A stretch of 64,000 nt of DNA from Pedobacter caeni. GTDB taxonomy: Bacteria; Bacteroidota; Bacteroidia; Sphingobacteriales; Sphingobacteriaceae. Both the position numbers and the translations under genes were made by a program. The notes under the pieces are model-generated. The model saw only the letters and a program-made list of their open reading frames with translations. It was not told the DNA's origin and did no database searches. This document shows positions 1-8,114 of this stretch, in pieces. The DNA is taken from positions 124,001 to 188,000 of the forward strand of contig NZ_FQUQ01000007.1 in NCBI RefSeq assembly GCF_900129215.1, given 5' to 3'. Positions within the stretch are counted from its first letter, which is position 1; each line of letters opens with the position of its first letter.

Positions 1-243
1 AAAGATTCTGGCAGCAAAATGATAGACTTCATTCAGATTCAGGTCGTTGTTAGGATGAAAGAAACGGTACACTTCATTCACTTTGGCATAAGGTCCAAGA
101 AAGTACTGCTGTAATAAATTACTCAGCATATTGTCTTTGATTGGAATTGACTTTTCAGACAATACATAGAACTCATCCTGAGATTTGTTCCCAATACGGT
201 GTATCGATAGTTCGGCCAGAGAGGCCTCAAAAAAAGAAATCAT
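1..243 (-). CDS. Nucleoid-associated protein (NA37/YejK-like), N-terminal part only
   Basis: The first 81 codons of a minus-strand gene are present and the rest lies before the window. The ATG is at 243-241, and the protein opens MISFFEASLAELSIHRIGNK, then has blocks resembling YVLSEK, LLQQYFLGPY and NLNEVYHFAARIF. This matches my recollection of Bacteroidota members of the 37-kDa nucleoid-associated family (E. coli YejK). Such proteins bind DNA in the cytoplasm, but their role in this phylum is poorly known. The start lies 9 bases downstream of the end of the TerC-type gene, so the two may be co-transcribed. The family call rests on the N-terminus alone. Confidence 0.7.
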   Translation of the reverse strand, partial: MISFFEASLAELSIHRIGNKSQDEFYVLSEKSIPIKDNMLSNLLQQYFLGPYAKVNEVYRFFHPNNDLNLNEVYHFAARIF

Positions 244-252
244 ACGGTATTT

Positions 253-1032
253 TTACTTGTTTTCGTGCGGGGTATTTCTTAGCTCAACAGATTTTTTGCC
301 TTTTTTCATTTTCAGGTTCAGCATTTCTACCAATACCGAGAATGCCATTGCAAAATAGATATAACCTTTAGGAATATGCTGATCTAAGCCTTCGGCCAGT
401 AGCGAAACTCCAATTAATAACAGAAAAGATAAAGCCAGCATTTTTACTGTAGGGTGCTTATTTACAAAGTCACTGATTGCTGATGCAGACACCAACATGA
501 TTCCGACAGCGATCACCACGGCAGCAATCATGATCTCGATATGATCAGCCATTCCCACAGCAGTGATTACAGAATCCAGAGAAAACACCACATCAAGAAT
601 CAGGATCTGAATGATAATTCCAATGAAAGAATGGACCTTTCCTTTTATACCAGCCTCTTCATCACCTTCCAGCTTCTGGTGGATTTCATGTGTACTTTTA
701 TAGATCAGGAACAACCCACCAATAATGAGGATAAGGTCCCTTCCGGAGATCGCCAGTTTTTCCAGCCACCCGGCATTACTGATGCCAATCCAATCGCCTA
801 CATTAAACAAAGGGGCAGTCAGTTTCATGACCCAGGTAAGGGATAACAAGAGTAAAACCCTGGTGATCATGGCCAGCGCCAAGCCCACCTGACGGGCTTT
901 TTTCTGTTGCTCTACAGGAAGTTTTCCTGCAAGAATGGATATAAAAACAATATTATCAATTCCCAGAACAATCTCTAATATCGTTAGGGTAAAGAGCGAT
1001 ATCCAGGCCTCAGGACTACTTAAAAGTTCCAT
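253..1032 (-). CDS. TerC-family integral membrane protein
   Basis: This 259-residue protein has about seven hydrophobic segments. It carries the TerC hallmarks: an early LEIVLGIDNIVFISIL segment and a second acidic membrane motif, LDVVFSLDSVITAVGM (about residues 145-160). Acidic residues inside the membrane are thought to handle metal ions; characterised relatives (Alx, YkoY, MeeF-like) act in manganese export or in loading exported proteins with Mn. The soluble tail is short and basic, with no CBS or CorC extension, so this is the short form. The substrate cannot be read from sequence. It follows a strong terminator at 1062-1097 and is probably transcribed with the nucleoid-associated gene. 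Confidence 0.85.
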   Translation of the reverse strand: MELLSSPEAWISLFTLTILEIVLGIDNIVFISILAGKLPVEQQKKARQVGLALAMITRVLLLLSLTWVMKLTAPLFNVGDWIGISNAGWLEKLAISGRDLILIIGGLFLIYKSTHEIHQKLEGDEEAGIKGKVHSFIGIIIQILILDVVFSLDSVITAVGMADHIEIMIAAVVIAVGIMLVSASAISDFVNKHPTVKMLALSFLLLIGVSLLAEGLDQHIPKGYIYFAMAFSVLVEMLNLKMKKGKKSVELRNTPHENK

Positions 1033-1061
1033 TTTCTAAAAATAAATCAAGTCGCTAAGAT

Positions 1062-1097
1062 ATAAAAAAAAGCTTGCTGAATTGATCAACAAGCTTT
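1062..1097 (-). terminator. Intrinsic terminator of the sigma/anti-sigma/surface-protein operon
   Basis: AAAGCTTG (1069-1076) pairs with CAAGCTTT (1090-1097). Read on the minus strand, the hairpin lies about 35 bases after the stop codon at 1133 and is followed by a run of T residues. Confidence 0.75.
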
Positions 1098-1132
1098 CTC
1101 CTGATTTTATTTTTTGAACGAAAACAGTTCTT

Positions 1133-2446
1133 TTAATTAAAGGATACCGTGCCGTAATCAGCTTTAATGCTGATTTTAGCTCCTCCTCCATTTCCGATCT
1201 TACCGCTATATTGTTTGGTATTGTCATCATCACTAATGGTCCTGGAAGATGCCGGGCCAGGTTTAAATCCACCATAACTGGTCCTCACATCAAAATCTGC
1301 ATGATAACCGCTGCCAAAGCCTAAAGAAACACCAGCATAATCCGCATCAATCATCAGATTTCTGCATCCCGATGTAACCTGATCTATAATCAATTTATTA
1401 TAGGCGACTTTGAAGGTTCCATCGCCTTTCAGACTTCCCAGTTTAACGTTAGCATACTGACCTTTAATCACGAGCTTATTCACCGATGTGATCGAGATGT
1501 TGTTATACTGCTGCTTAATCGTTGCATTTCCATTAATCGTACCTATCGTCACATTAGCATATTGCGCATCTAAGTCCAGGTTATCAACTGAACCCAGGTT
1601 CAATCCCTGCCCATATTGCTGTTTAATAGTTGCATTTCCTTTCACCTTTTTGATGTTTACTCCAACATACTGCGCGTTCAGGTCCAATGTTCCCACTGTT
1701 CCAATGTTTAATCCCGAACCATATTGCTGCTTAATCGTAGCCACATTAACTTCTTCCACATCTGCTTTACCGTATTGAACGGAAATGTAATTGTTATTGC
1801 TGTTCAGGCTTCCCGCAGTAAAATTCCCATATTGAACCTTTGCATATAAAGGTCCGGAGAAATTGCCCATCGTCATGTTTCCATATTGAGTACTCATCGA
1901 TAAGGAATTTGACGCCGGCATATAGACCACATAATTCACCTTAATTTCTCTTTTCCAAACGACTTTTCCATTCCGGACACGGCTTCCATAGTTACCGTCA
2001 CGGTTTCCCATAATGGTTCTGAAGGAGACCACATCTCCGGTTTTCCCAGCCTCAATACTCGTTTCATCAAGTAAACGCTGTGCATCGCCATCCTGACTGC
2101 TATAGGCTTTAATCTCTACATCAACCTTAACCTCTCTTTTATCCCAGATCCTGATCAGCACATCTCCATATTTGTTGCTCAGGTTCAGTTTATCGCTGGC
2201 ATCCATAGGAAAGGATTTAGAAAAAGTCTTAGACCTTGCCGGATCATTCTGATCATCCTGAATGCCTTCCTGAGCCTGATCCAAGGGAAGCGGTTCAGGA
2301 GAGATTGGTGCGGTCTGCAAATCTGTCCTTACCGGAGCCACTACAGCAAGTTTCGGGCCCTTGCTTCCTTCCCACACACTCGATTGCGCCTGAGCGAAAT
2401 TTGCAGCCAATCCCAGGCTAGCCAATCCCAAAATTAATTTTTTCAT
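1133..2446 (-). CDS. Exported repeat-rich beta-helical protein (DUF4097-like putative adhesin)
   Basis: The protein has 437 residues with a signal peptide of about 20 (hydrophobic LGLASLGLAANFA, then QAQ). After a proline-rich linker it becomes a series of short beta strands with regularly spaced QYG/QYA motifs. Three units of about 36-40 residues starting KQQY are visible between roughly residues 240 and 350, and they are also recognisable as DNA repeats at about 1490-1760. This is the organisation of DUF4097 or head-GIN putative adhesins, which form beta-solenoids. It is last in an operon with an ECF sigma factor and a membrane anti-sigma factor; its ATG overlaps the anti-sigma stop by four bases. 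It is therefore likely co-expressed and possibly a regulatory partner or target. The molecular function is unknown. Confidence 0.75.
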   Translation of the reverse strand: MKKLILGLASLGLAANFAQAQSSVWEGSKGPKLAVVAPVRTDLQTAPISPEPLPLDQAQEGIQDDQNDPARSKTFSKSFPMDASDKLNLSNKYGDVLIRIWDKREVKVDVEIKAYSSQDGDAQRLLDETSIEAGKTGDVVSFRTIMGNRDGNYGSRVRNGKVVWKREIKVNYVVYMPASNSLSMSTQYGNMTMGNFSGPLYAKVQYGNFTAGSLNSNNNYISVQYGKADVEEVNVATIKQQYGSGLNIGTVGTLDLNAQYVGVNIKKVKGNATIKQQYGQGLNLGSVDNLDLDAQYANVTIGTINGNATIKQQYNNISITSVNKLVIKGQYANVKLGSLKGDGTFKVAYNKLIIDQVTSGCRNLMIDADYAGVSLGFGSGYHADFDVRTSYGGFKPGPASSRTISDDDNTKQYSGKIGNGGGAKISIKADYGTVSFN

Positions 2447-2973
2447 ATCTGATTGTCCTCTTTGTATTGATTCACTTCATTGATGATAGACAGCTGCTGA
2501 TTGATCACCTGCAACTGAAGCTCCAGATTTTTGACCATTGCTTTTACCACCACTTTTTGATTTGGACTATTTTGCAGTTCTTTTTTTAATTGTTCATAGT
2601 CCTTGTCTAACTGCCCCAAATCCGCACTAAAACGGGCATACAACACTGGGTTTTTCTTTGCATACACCTGCAAACTGTCTTTTTTTTCCTCGATCAGGCT
2701 GGCAAACTTCAATTCTTTCTTTCCATACACCGGATTGATGTCTGCGATTTCCAGCTCTTTATTGCGGTCACGATAAGTATAGATAAAAGTAACCGTCATG
2801 ATCAGGATCAAGGACGCAGCTATACCTAACCACAATGGCATTGCCGATTTTTTTTTTATTTTTTCTTTATCCAGTGCAGCGTCTATCCTGCCCCATAACT
2901 GGTCTGATGGTGTTTTAAAATCAAACTCCTTCTTGTGTTCTTTAATGTACTCTTCAATACCCCTATTATTCAT
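2443..2973 (-). CDS. Membrane-anchored putative anti-sigma factor
   Basis: A 176-residue protein with a soluble N-terminus of about 45 residues, one transmembrane helix (about 46-65, LWLGIAASLILIMTVTFIY), and a charged extracytoplasmic half predicted to be coiled-coil. It lacks the HxxxCxxC zinc motif of ZAS anti-sigma factors, so it is called from topology and position. The gene starts two bases after the ECF sigma stop and overlaps the surface-protein start by four bases. The likely role is to hold the sigma factor at the membrane until an envelope signal arrives; this is inferred from gene order. Confidence 0.65.
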   Translation of the reverse strand: MNNRGIEEYIKEHKKEFDFKTPSDQLWGRIDAALDKEKIKKKSAMPLWLGIAASLILIMTVTFIYTYRDRNKELEIADINPVYGKKELKFASLIEEKKDSLQVYAKKNPVLYARFSADLGQLDKDYEQLKKELQNSPNQKVVVKAMVKNLELQLQVINQQLSIINEVNQYKEDNQI

Positions 2974-2975
2974 CT

Positions 2976-3548
2976 TTATACTCCTCTCTTTACTAATAAG
3001 CTATTTAATTTTATTTTTGCACGCATGTACTGAGTGCGGGAAGTTCCCTCAGTGATCTTCAGAATATGAGAGATCTCTTCATGGTCATACCCTTCAAAAA
3101 GATAAAGCGTCAGCACCACACGGTACCTGTCTGGAAGTTGTGTAATCGCCTCCCGGATCTCTTCTACTTTCCATTGCAGGTCTTCCTCATCATTTTCCGT
3201 TTCATCCGCCACATCCACCTGTTCAATATTTACAAACTCCACTTTACGTTTGCGGAGATAATTGATGGATTTATTGATCACGATCTGCTTTAGCCAAAGG
3301 CCGAAAGTAGTATCCCCTCTAAAACTTTCTATCCGCGTAAATGCGTCTAAAAATGCTTCCTGTAAAACGTCTTCTGCCTCATCATCAAAATTGACGATCC
3401 TCAATGCTACGTTATACATAGCCTTAGCATACAATTTGTAGATTTCAAATTGTGCTTTCCGGTTTCCCTGCCGGCACTCGTTCACGAGTGTTACGTGTTT
3501 ATCAATGTATACAGTTTCCAATGTTTTCCAGTTCGCTATAAATGACAA
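2976..3548 (-). CDS. ECF-type RNA polymerase sigma-70 factor
   Basis: About 190 residues. Region 2 has AYNVALRI-like and EDVLQEAFLDAFTRIESFRG segments; region 4 has ITQLPDRYRVVLTLYLFEGYDHEEISHILKI followed by a helix-turn-helix. It directs RNA polymerase to an envelope-response regulon, as ECF factors do. The start is uncertain: the longest form begins with TTG at 3548, and no in-frame ATG precedes the conserved LVNECRQGNRKAQFE block. An internal TTG or the GTG just before NECRQG are alternatives. An ATG at 3571 is out of frame. It is first in the operon with the anti-sigma factor and the repeat protein. Confidence 0.88.
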   Translation of the reverse strand: MSFIANWKTLETVYIDKHVTLVNECRQGNRKAQFEIYKLYAKAMYNVALRIVNFDDEAEDVLQEAFLDAFTRIESFRGDTTFGLWLKQIVINKSINYLRKRKVEFVNIEQVDVADETENDEEDLQWKVEEIREAITQLPDRYRVVLTLYLFEGYDHEEISHILKITEGTSRTQYMRAKIKLNSLLVKRGV

Positions 3549-3576
3549 TTGATTTTTTGAAACGTTGCATCAAAAA

Positions 3577-3584
3577 CAAAAATA
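3577..3584 (-). promoter_or_regulatory. Possible -7 element of the ECF sigma operon
   Basis: The minus strand reads TATTTTTG, fitting the Bacteroidota -7 consensus TAnnTTTG, about 29 bases before the assumed start. No TTG is at the right distance for a -33 box. An ECF factor may well transcribe its own operon from a different promoter, so this is weak. Confidence 0.25.
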
Positions 3585-3706
3585 TTTTTAATATCTGCTT
3601 TTATTGCCGAAAAGACAGGTATTGCCAGTTCCAAATGTATTGAAACAGGCACAAGAACAAGTATTATATCTCAGGTACAGCCCGGAATTGTCTGGTCTGT
3701 GTTTTA

Positions 3707-4846
3707 TCACCTGGGTTGTTGTTGCGTAACGCAATGAATCATCCCGCCATTGGCATATAAATTCCTTACGTCAATCCCCACAACTTCCCGGTTTGGATAT
3801 AACTTCTGAATGATGGCATTCGCGACCGCATCATTCCGATCTTTATAATTTGGCACCAAAACGACATTATTAGCAATATAATAATTGACATAAGAGCCTG
3901 GATAGTCCAGTTTTTTGCCATAAGCCGTAGTTACATTTTCTGAAGTTAGGGGTAGCTTGACAAAATTGTATTTCTTCTTGTTTTTATTTGTCGACTGATA
4001 CAGTTTATTGATGTCATTCTGAGGGACCTGCCATTCCAGAAGATCATCCGGGCTCATGGTCACAATTGTGTTTTTATCTCCAAATCTGGCAAAACCATCA
4101 ATGTGCATATCTGTAATCTCCAGGCCAGCCTTGCCTTCCAGCCAGATAAAATTGGTTACCCCGTAATATCTGGTAAATATCTCCTGCGCTTTTGCCTGAC
4201 TCATTCCCGGGTTTCGGTTCTTATTCAGAATCGCGCTTTTTGTAGCCATCATCGTTCCATTTCCGTCAATTTCTACTGCCCCTCCTTCATTGATCATGAC
4301 CTCGTTCAAATCCAGGTATTTTTTATGCTGATCATTGGCAATCCTCTCTGGTATCTCATCACAATTTTCAAATTCTGCCTTTTTGCCCCAGCCGTTGAAA
4401 CCCCAGTCTTCAATCACCAAATTCCCCTTGTTATCTTTCGCGTAAATTGGCCCATTATCACGCACCCAGACATCATCAGTCTTATAGATTTTAAAATCAA
4501 TGTTTTTCAGGGAGATTTTATCTTCCGCCAACATTTCCCTTACCCTTTCTTCTTCCTCTTCATCATATACGATCAGATGTACTTTTTCCCCATCAGAAAG
4601 TGCATGGGTCATCTCAATCCAGGCATCATCCAGCCGGTCTCTGTAAGCTTCACCATACTGATACTGATGCGGCCACTGTAACCAGGTCCCTTCATGCGGC
4701 ATCCCCTCTTCAGGCATTGTATATAATACCTGAACGGGCTTCTTGTCTGCTGCATTCTCTTCTGTAAAAAGAGCTGTGGGACCGGATATTTCTACCCCCG
4801 AATAACAAAGAGTAACAAAAAAAGGCAATACATACAATGATTTCAT
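3707..4846 (-). CDS. Exported agmatine deiminase / peptidylarginine deiminase-family enzyme
   Basis: A 379-residue protein of the Porphyromonas-type peptidylarginine deiminase family (guanidino-group hydrolases). The family core is complete: DDVWVRDNGP holds the substrate-binding Asp, then NEGGAVEIDG, the catalytic His/Asp block DMHIDGFARF, and the catalytic Cys at residue 372 in GGMIHC. Most homologues convert agmatine to N-carbamoylputrescine in the cytoplasm. Here a hydrophobic N-terminus (LYVLPFFVTLCYSG) looks like a signal peptide, which suggests export and perhaps action on free or peptide arginine outside the cytoplasm. No carbamoylputrescine amidase gene is adjacent. It is monocistronic. 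Confidence 0.82.
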   Translation of the reverse strand: MKSLYVLPFFVTLCYSGVEISGPTALFTEENAADKKPVQVLYTMPEEGMPHEGTWLQWPHQYQYGEAYRDRLDDAWIEMTHALSDGEKVHLIVYDEEEEERVREMLAEDKISLKNIDFKIYKTDDVWVRDNGPIYAKDNKGNLVIEDWGFNGWGKKAEFENCDEIPERIANDQHKKYLDLNEVMINEGGAVEIDGNGTMMATKSAILNKNRNPGMSQAKAQEIFTRYYGVTNFIWLEGKAGLEITDMHIDGFARFGDKNTIVTMSPDDLLEWQVPQNDINKLYQSTNKNKKKYNFVKLPLTSENVTTAYGKKLDYPGSYVNYYIANNVVLVPNYKDRNDAVANAIIQKLYPNREVVGIDVRNLYANGGMIHCVTQQQPR

Positions 4847-5077
4847 AACCTGAAGATTAAGTAAATTTCACGAAAGTACAACACAGATTTATTAAATCTG
4901 TTTCAGTAAAAATACTCAAAAACAAGGAATACCAATAAGCTCATTTAAAAAGGATTACAGACTCCATTTGCAAAAAGATCAGGCTCCATTAAAACAAAAA
5001 AATACGCCCGTAAAAATCCGGAAAGGCCAGAATGCCAGCCAGATATTTTCAATATACCAAGCTAAATTCAATACAGG

Positions 5078-5109
5078 TTGAAATATCCGGTTCAAAATCA
5101 ATATTTTTG
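5078..5109 (+). promoter_or_regulatory. Promoter of aspS
   Basis: A -33 TTG (5078-5080) and a -7 TATTTTTG (5102-5109) are separated by 21 bases, fitting the Bacteroidota vegetative consensus. Transcription would start near 5116, which makes the ATG at 5129 the start codon and excludes the upstream in-frame TTG at 5078. Confidence 0.6.
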
Positions 5110-5128
5110 GGACTTAATACTTTTAATA

Positions 5129-6874
5129 ATGTTAAGAACAACTACTTGCGGAGCTCTAACCATTGAGAATTTAGGCGAAAATGTAATCTTGTGCGGCTGG
5201 GTACAAAAATCCAGGGATTTAGGAGGAATGACTTTTATTGACATCCGCGACAGATACGGAATCACCCAACTGGTTTTCAATATGGACGACAACCGGGAAT
5301 TATGCGAGGCAGCACGTAGCCTGGGCAGGGAATTTGTAATTAAAGCCAGCGGACTCGTTGTAGAACGCTCTAACAAAAACCTGAAAATGCCTACGGGTGA
5401 AGTAGAAATCAAAATCACTGCATTGGAAATACTAAACGCAGCGAAATTACCTCCATTCATGATCGATGATGAAACTGATGGTGGTGATGATTTGCGTATG
5501 AAATACCGTTACCTGGATTTACGTAGAAATCCGGTGCGTAACAACATGGTTTTACGTCATAAAATGGCTCAGGCAGTTCGTCGTTATTTAGATAACCTGG
5601 ACTTTATTGAAGTAGAAACTCCGGTATTGATCAAATCTACTCCGGAAGGTGCAAGGGATTTCGTGGTACCAAGCAGAATGAACGAAGGACAGTTTTATGC
5701 CCTTCCTCAGTCGCCACAAACGTTCAAACAATTGTTGATGGTATCTGGTTTCGACCGTTACTTCCAGATTGTAAAATGCTTCAGAGATGAGGATTTACGT
5801 GCCGACAGACAGCCGGAGTTTACTCAGATCGACTGTGAGATGTCTTTCATCGAACAGGAAGATATTCTGAACACTTTTGAAGGCCTGATCCGTACTTTAT
5901 TCAAAGACATCAAAGGATTTGACCTCCCGGAAGTACCAAGAATGCAATATTCAGATGCCATGCGCTTTTACGGTTCCGATAAACCGGATACCCGTTTTGA
6001 CATGCGTTTTGTTGAATTAACAGAGCTGGTTAAAGGAAAAGACTTCCCTGTATTTGACAATGCAGAACTCGTAATCGGGATCAATGCCACCGCTTGTGCA
6101 TCTTATACACGTAAGCAACTGGACGAACTGACAGACTTTATCAAACGACCGCAAATCGGCGCAACAGGCCTGATTTATATGAGACATAACGAAGATGGCT
6201 CATTGAAATCATCTGTAGATAAGTTCTATAACGAGGAGGAACTGAAAAAATGGTCTGCAGCATTGAATACCCAACCCGGAGATTTAGTGTTGATCATGGC
6301 AGGAGTACAGGATAAAGTACGTAAACAACTGAGTGAATTGCGCCTGGAAATGGGTACACGATTAGGGTTACGTGATAAAAATAAATACAGTGCACTTTGG
6401 GTACTTGATTTCCCGTTATTGGAATGGGATGAGGAATCAGAGCGTTATCATGCAATGCACCATCCTTTTACTTCTCCAAAACCGGAAGATATTGCCTTAT
6501 TAGACACCAAGCCAGGCGAAGTAAGGGCAAATGCTTACGATATGGTGGTAAATGGTACGGAAATCGGTGGGGGTTCTATCCGGATCCACGACAGAACTTT
6601 GCAGGCCCTGATGTTTAAGCATTTGGGATTCTCTCCGGAAGAAGCTCAAAAACAATTTGGCTTCCTGATGGATGCTTTTGAATTTGGTGCTCCTCCACAT
6701 GGTGGAATCGCCTTCGGTTTCGATAGGTTATGTTCTATTTTCGCAGGATTAGACAGCATCCGTGATGTGATCGCCTTCCCTAAAAACAATTCAGGAAGAG
6801 ATGTAATGATCGATAGCCCTTCTACCATTGACGAGAAACAACTAAATGAACTAAAAATCAAAACAACGGTTTAA
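5129..6874 (+). CDS. aspS: Aspartate--tRNA ligase
   Basis: This 581-residue protein is a bacterial-type class II synthetase that attaches aspartate to tRNA-Asp. It has an N-terminal OB-fold anticodon-binding domain (about residues 1-105, with NVILCGWVQKSRDLGG). Class II motif 2 is FRDEDLRADRQPEFTQ, and motif 3 is in GGIAFGFDRL near the C-terminus. A GAD-type insert (about 290-410) and the NGTEIGGGSIRIH block also mark the bacterial form. The start at 5129 is chosen from the family N-terminus (MLRTTTCG) and from the promoter just upstream. It is monocistronic, with two hairpins after the stop. Confidence 0.97.
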   Translation: MLRTTTCGALTIENLGENVILCGWVQKSRDLGGMTFIDIRDRYGITQLVFNMDDNRELCEAARSLGREFVIKASGLVVERSNKNLKMPTGEVEIKITALEILNAAKLPPFMIDDETDGGDDLRMKYRYLDLRRNPVRNNMVLRHKMAQAVRRYLDNLDFIEVETPVLIKSTPEGARDFVVPSRMNEGQFYALPQSPQTFKQLLMVSGFDRYFQIVKCFRDEDLRADRQPEFTQIDCEMSFIEQEDILNTFEGLIRTLFKDIKGFDLPEVPRMQYSDAMRFYGSDKPDTRFDMRFVELTELVKGKDFPVFDNAELVIGINATACASYTRKQLDELTDFIKRPQIGATGLIYMRHNEDGSLKSSVDKFYNEEELKKWSAALNTQPGDLVLIMAGVQDKVRKQLSELRLEMGTRLGLRDKNKYSALWVLDFPLLEWDEESERYHAMHHPFTSPKPEDIALLDTKPGEVRANAYDMVVNGTEIGGGSIRIHDRTLQALMFKHLGFSPEEAQKQFGFLMDAFEFGAPPHGGIAFGFDRLCSIFAGLDSIRDVIAFPKNNSGRDVMIDSPSTIDEKQLNELKIKTTV

Positions 6875-6880
6875 TCATCA

Positions 6881-6903
6881 TTGCCCGGAGCTAAACCGGG
6901 CAA
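6881..6903 (+). terminator. GC-rich hairpin after aspS
   Basis: TTGCCCGG (6881-6888) pairs with CCGGGCAA (6896-6903) across a seven-base loop, six bases after the aspS stop. It lacks a T run and probably works with the next hairpin. Confidence 0.5.
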
Positions 6904-6922
6904 TGGTTAAATGTTCAGACAT

Positions 6923-6953
6923 AAAAAAAGGAAGCTTCAGGGCTTCCTTTTTT
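6923..6953. terminator. Bidirectional intrinsic terminator
   Basis: AAAAAAAGGAAGC (6923-6935) pairs with GCTTCCTTTTTT (6942-6953). A runs on one side and T runs on the other allow it to end both aspS and the convergent minus-strand trio that stops at 6956. Confidence 0.85.
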
Positions 6954-6955
6954 GT

Positions 6956-7399
6956 TTAATAGGTTTCACTATCCGGCGGAATGCCGTAATCCACCTCAAG
7001 CGGATCTGTATTTTTATTTTTCTTCGATTTGCTGAACCAGGATTTAACAGAATTGAATATCGCAGACAAATGCTCTGCGTCCAGCGACTTTCCTACTTTA
7101 CCTGAAGCCAATCCCACCAAGGCCTTAGTTACGATGCCAGAGCCTCTGAAAAAGGTGCTGTTCATCACCAAAGGAAGGATCAGCGACATGACTTTACTAC
7201 TGATGTTAAACTTATCGTCTATTTTAAGAAATGCAGATGGAGTGGCGTACTTTTTAATAAAAGCACCTACCGTAAACTGATGAAGGTATTTCTTAGAATC
7301 GCCAACCAATGCATCTCCTTTAAAACGATATTCCGCCTTAAGTAAGCGCACCTGTTGGTGAAGGTCTTCCAGGTTATTGATGTTATACTTTCTGTTCAT
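6956..7399 (-). CDS. Conserved hypothetical protein, third gene of a YtxH/holin-like operon
   Basis: I do not recognise a named domain in these 147 residues. The N-terminus is charged and helical (LEDLHQQVRLLKAEYRFKGD). The middle has a moderately hydrophobic stretch (about 70-100, SSKVMSLILPLVMNSTFF then GSGIVTKALVGLASGK). The tail is lysine- and serine-rich. Its start overlaps the end of the holin-like gene by 17 bases, so translation is probably coupled. By position it resembles the third member of E. coli yqjD-yqjE-yqjK-type operons, suggesting a membrane-associated envelope or stress role; this is analogy, not homology. Confidence 0.6.
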   Translation of the reverse strand: MNRKYNINNLEDLHQQVRLLKAEYRFKGDALVGDSKKYLHQFTVGAFIKKYATPSAFLKIDDKFNISSKVMSLILPLVMNSTFFRGSGIVTKALVGLASGKVGKSLDAEHLSAIFNSVKSWFSKSKKNKNTDPLEVDYGIPPDSETY

Positions 7400-7766
7400 C
7401 TTCTTCTTCCTTATCCGCTAATTTATTGAAATAGCGCTTGATTGCAAAGTTAACAATGGCCTTTTCAATATATTTTTCTTTCGTAAAATAAACGATGGTG
7501 GCCAATAAGATATAGATCAGAGCAACACAGCCAAAACCTCTTGTATAGCTACCCAGAACGTCTGATAAAAACAGGGCTAAAGTAAAGGTTCCGAACAGGA
7601 AAGCCAGCAGGAAACATATCGCAACGGTGGCATTGGTCACCATATCAGCAAACATCTTAGAACCCCGTTCTACCAGGTACAGCCGGGTATATTCCAGCCG
7701 GGTATTCACATATCCCTTTGCGTCCTCTACCAGGTCCTCCAGATCTTTTTCTTTATTTTCCTGCAT
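7383..7766 (-). CDS. Phage-holin-like / YqjE-type membrane protein
   Basis: A 127-residue protein with an amphipathic N-terminal helix (EDLVEDAKGYVNTRLEYTRL) and two adjacent transmembrane segments at about residues 45-67 and 78-95. The tail is charged. This matches the putative actinobacterial holin-X / YqjE family, which despite its name is chromosomal and widespread, and is not evidence of prophage. It sits between a YtxH gene and an unknown protein. It probably acts in the inner membrane; the molecular role is unknown. Confidence 0.72.
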   Translation of the reverse strand: MQENKEKDLEDLVEDAKGYVNTRLEYTRLYLVERGSKMFADMVTNATVAICFLLAFLFGTFTLALFLSDVLGSYTRGFGCVALIYILLATIVYFTKEKYIEKAIVNFAIKRYFNKLADKEEEDEQKV

Positions 7767-7788
7767 TATCTTTGGTTTTAGGGGTAAT

Positions 7789-8055
7789 TTATGCGTGTTC
7801 TACATCATCAGCAAACTCTTCTTCAGTCTGACGAAGCTTATTTTTTACAGAACTAACCACTTTATCTTTCAGGCTGCTCAGGTTATTGATCTCATCTGCG
7901 GCTTTGTCTTTAATAGAATCTCCAAGATCCTTTAACGACTGGCTCAATTTATCTCTTGTTTCACTTCCTTTTTCCGGAGCAAACAGTAATCCCAATGCCG
8001 CACCTGCAGCTAAACCGGCCAATAGCCCAATTAATACTTTTGAATTATCATTCAT
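7789..8055 (-). CDS. YtxH domain-containing protein
   Basis: An 88-residue protein with one glycine/alanine-rich N-terminal membrane segment (VLIGLLAGLAAGAALGLLFAP, then EKGSETRDKL) and a long charged amphipathic helix, as in the YtxH family. These are small, often stress- or stationary-phase-induced membrane proteins in other bacteria. It is first of a three-gene operon, ending 22 bases before the holin-like start. The pairing of a helical YtxH/DUF883-like protein with a YqjE-like protein recalls the enterobacterial yqj operon. Confidence 0.82.
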   Translation of the reverse strand: MNDNSKVLIGLLAGLAAGAALGLLFAPEKGSETRDKLSQSLKDLGDSIKDKAADEINNLSSLKDKVVSSVKNKLRQTEEEFADDVEHA

Positions 8056-8114
8056 GACATTTAAATTTTGTGTTTAACATTTCCTTTATTGACTCTGGAA
8101 TATAATGATTATAA

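Noticed and set aside
1488..1778. Plus-strand frame with a repeated Cys/Tyr-rich motif (CCLIVAF) over the surface-protein gene
   Set aside because: It is antisense to the KQQY repeats of the minus-strand gene and simply mirrors them; no start signal or independent evidence.
4103..4681. Plus-strand open frame of about 190 codons
   Set aside because: Antisense to the deiminase gene, which has complete catalytic motifs; composition is the reverse-complement shadow.
7383..7766. Possible prophage remnant because of the phage-holin-like call
   Set aside because: No other phage genes nearby, and the family is a common chromosomal membrane family found with YtxH.
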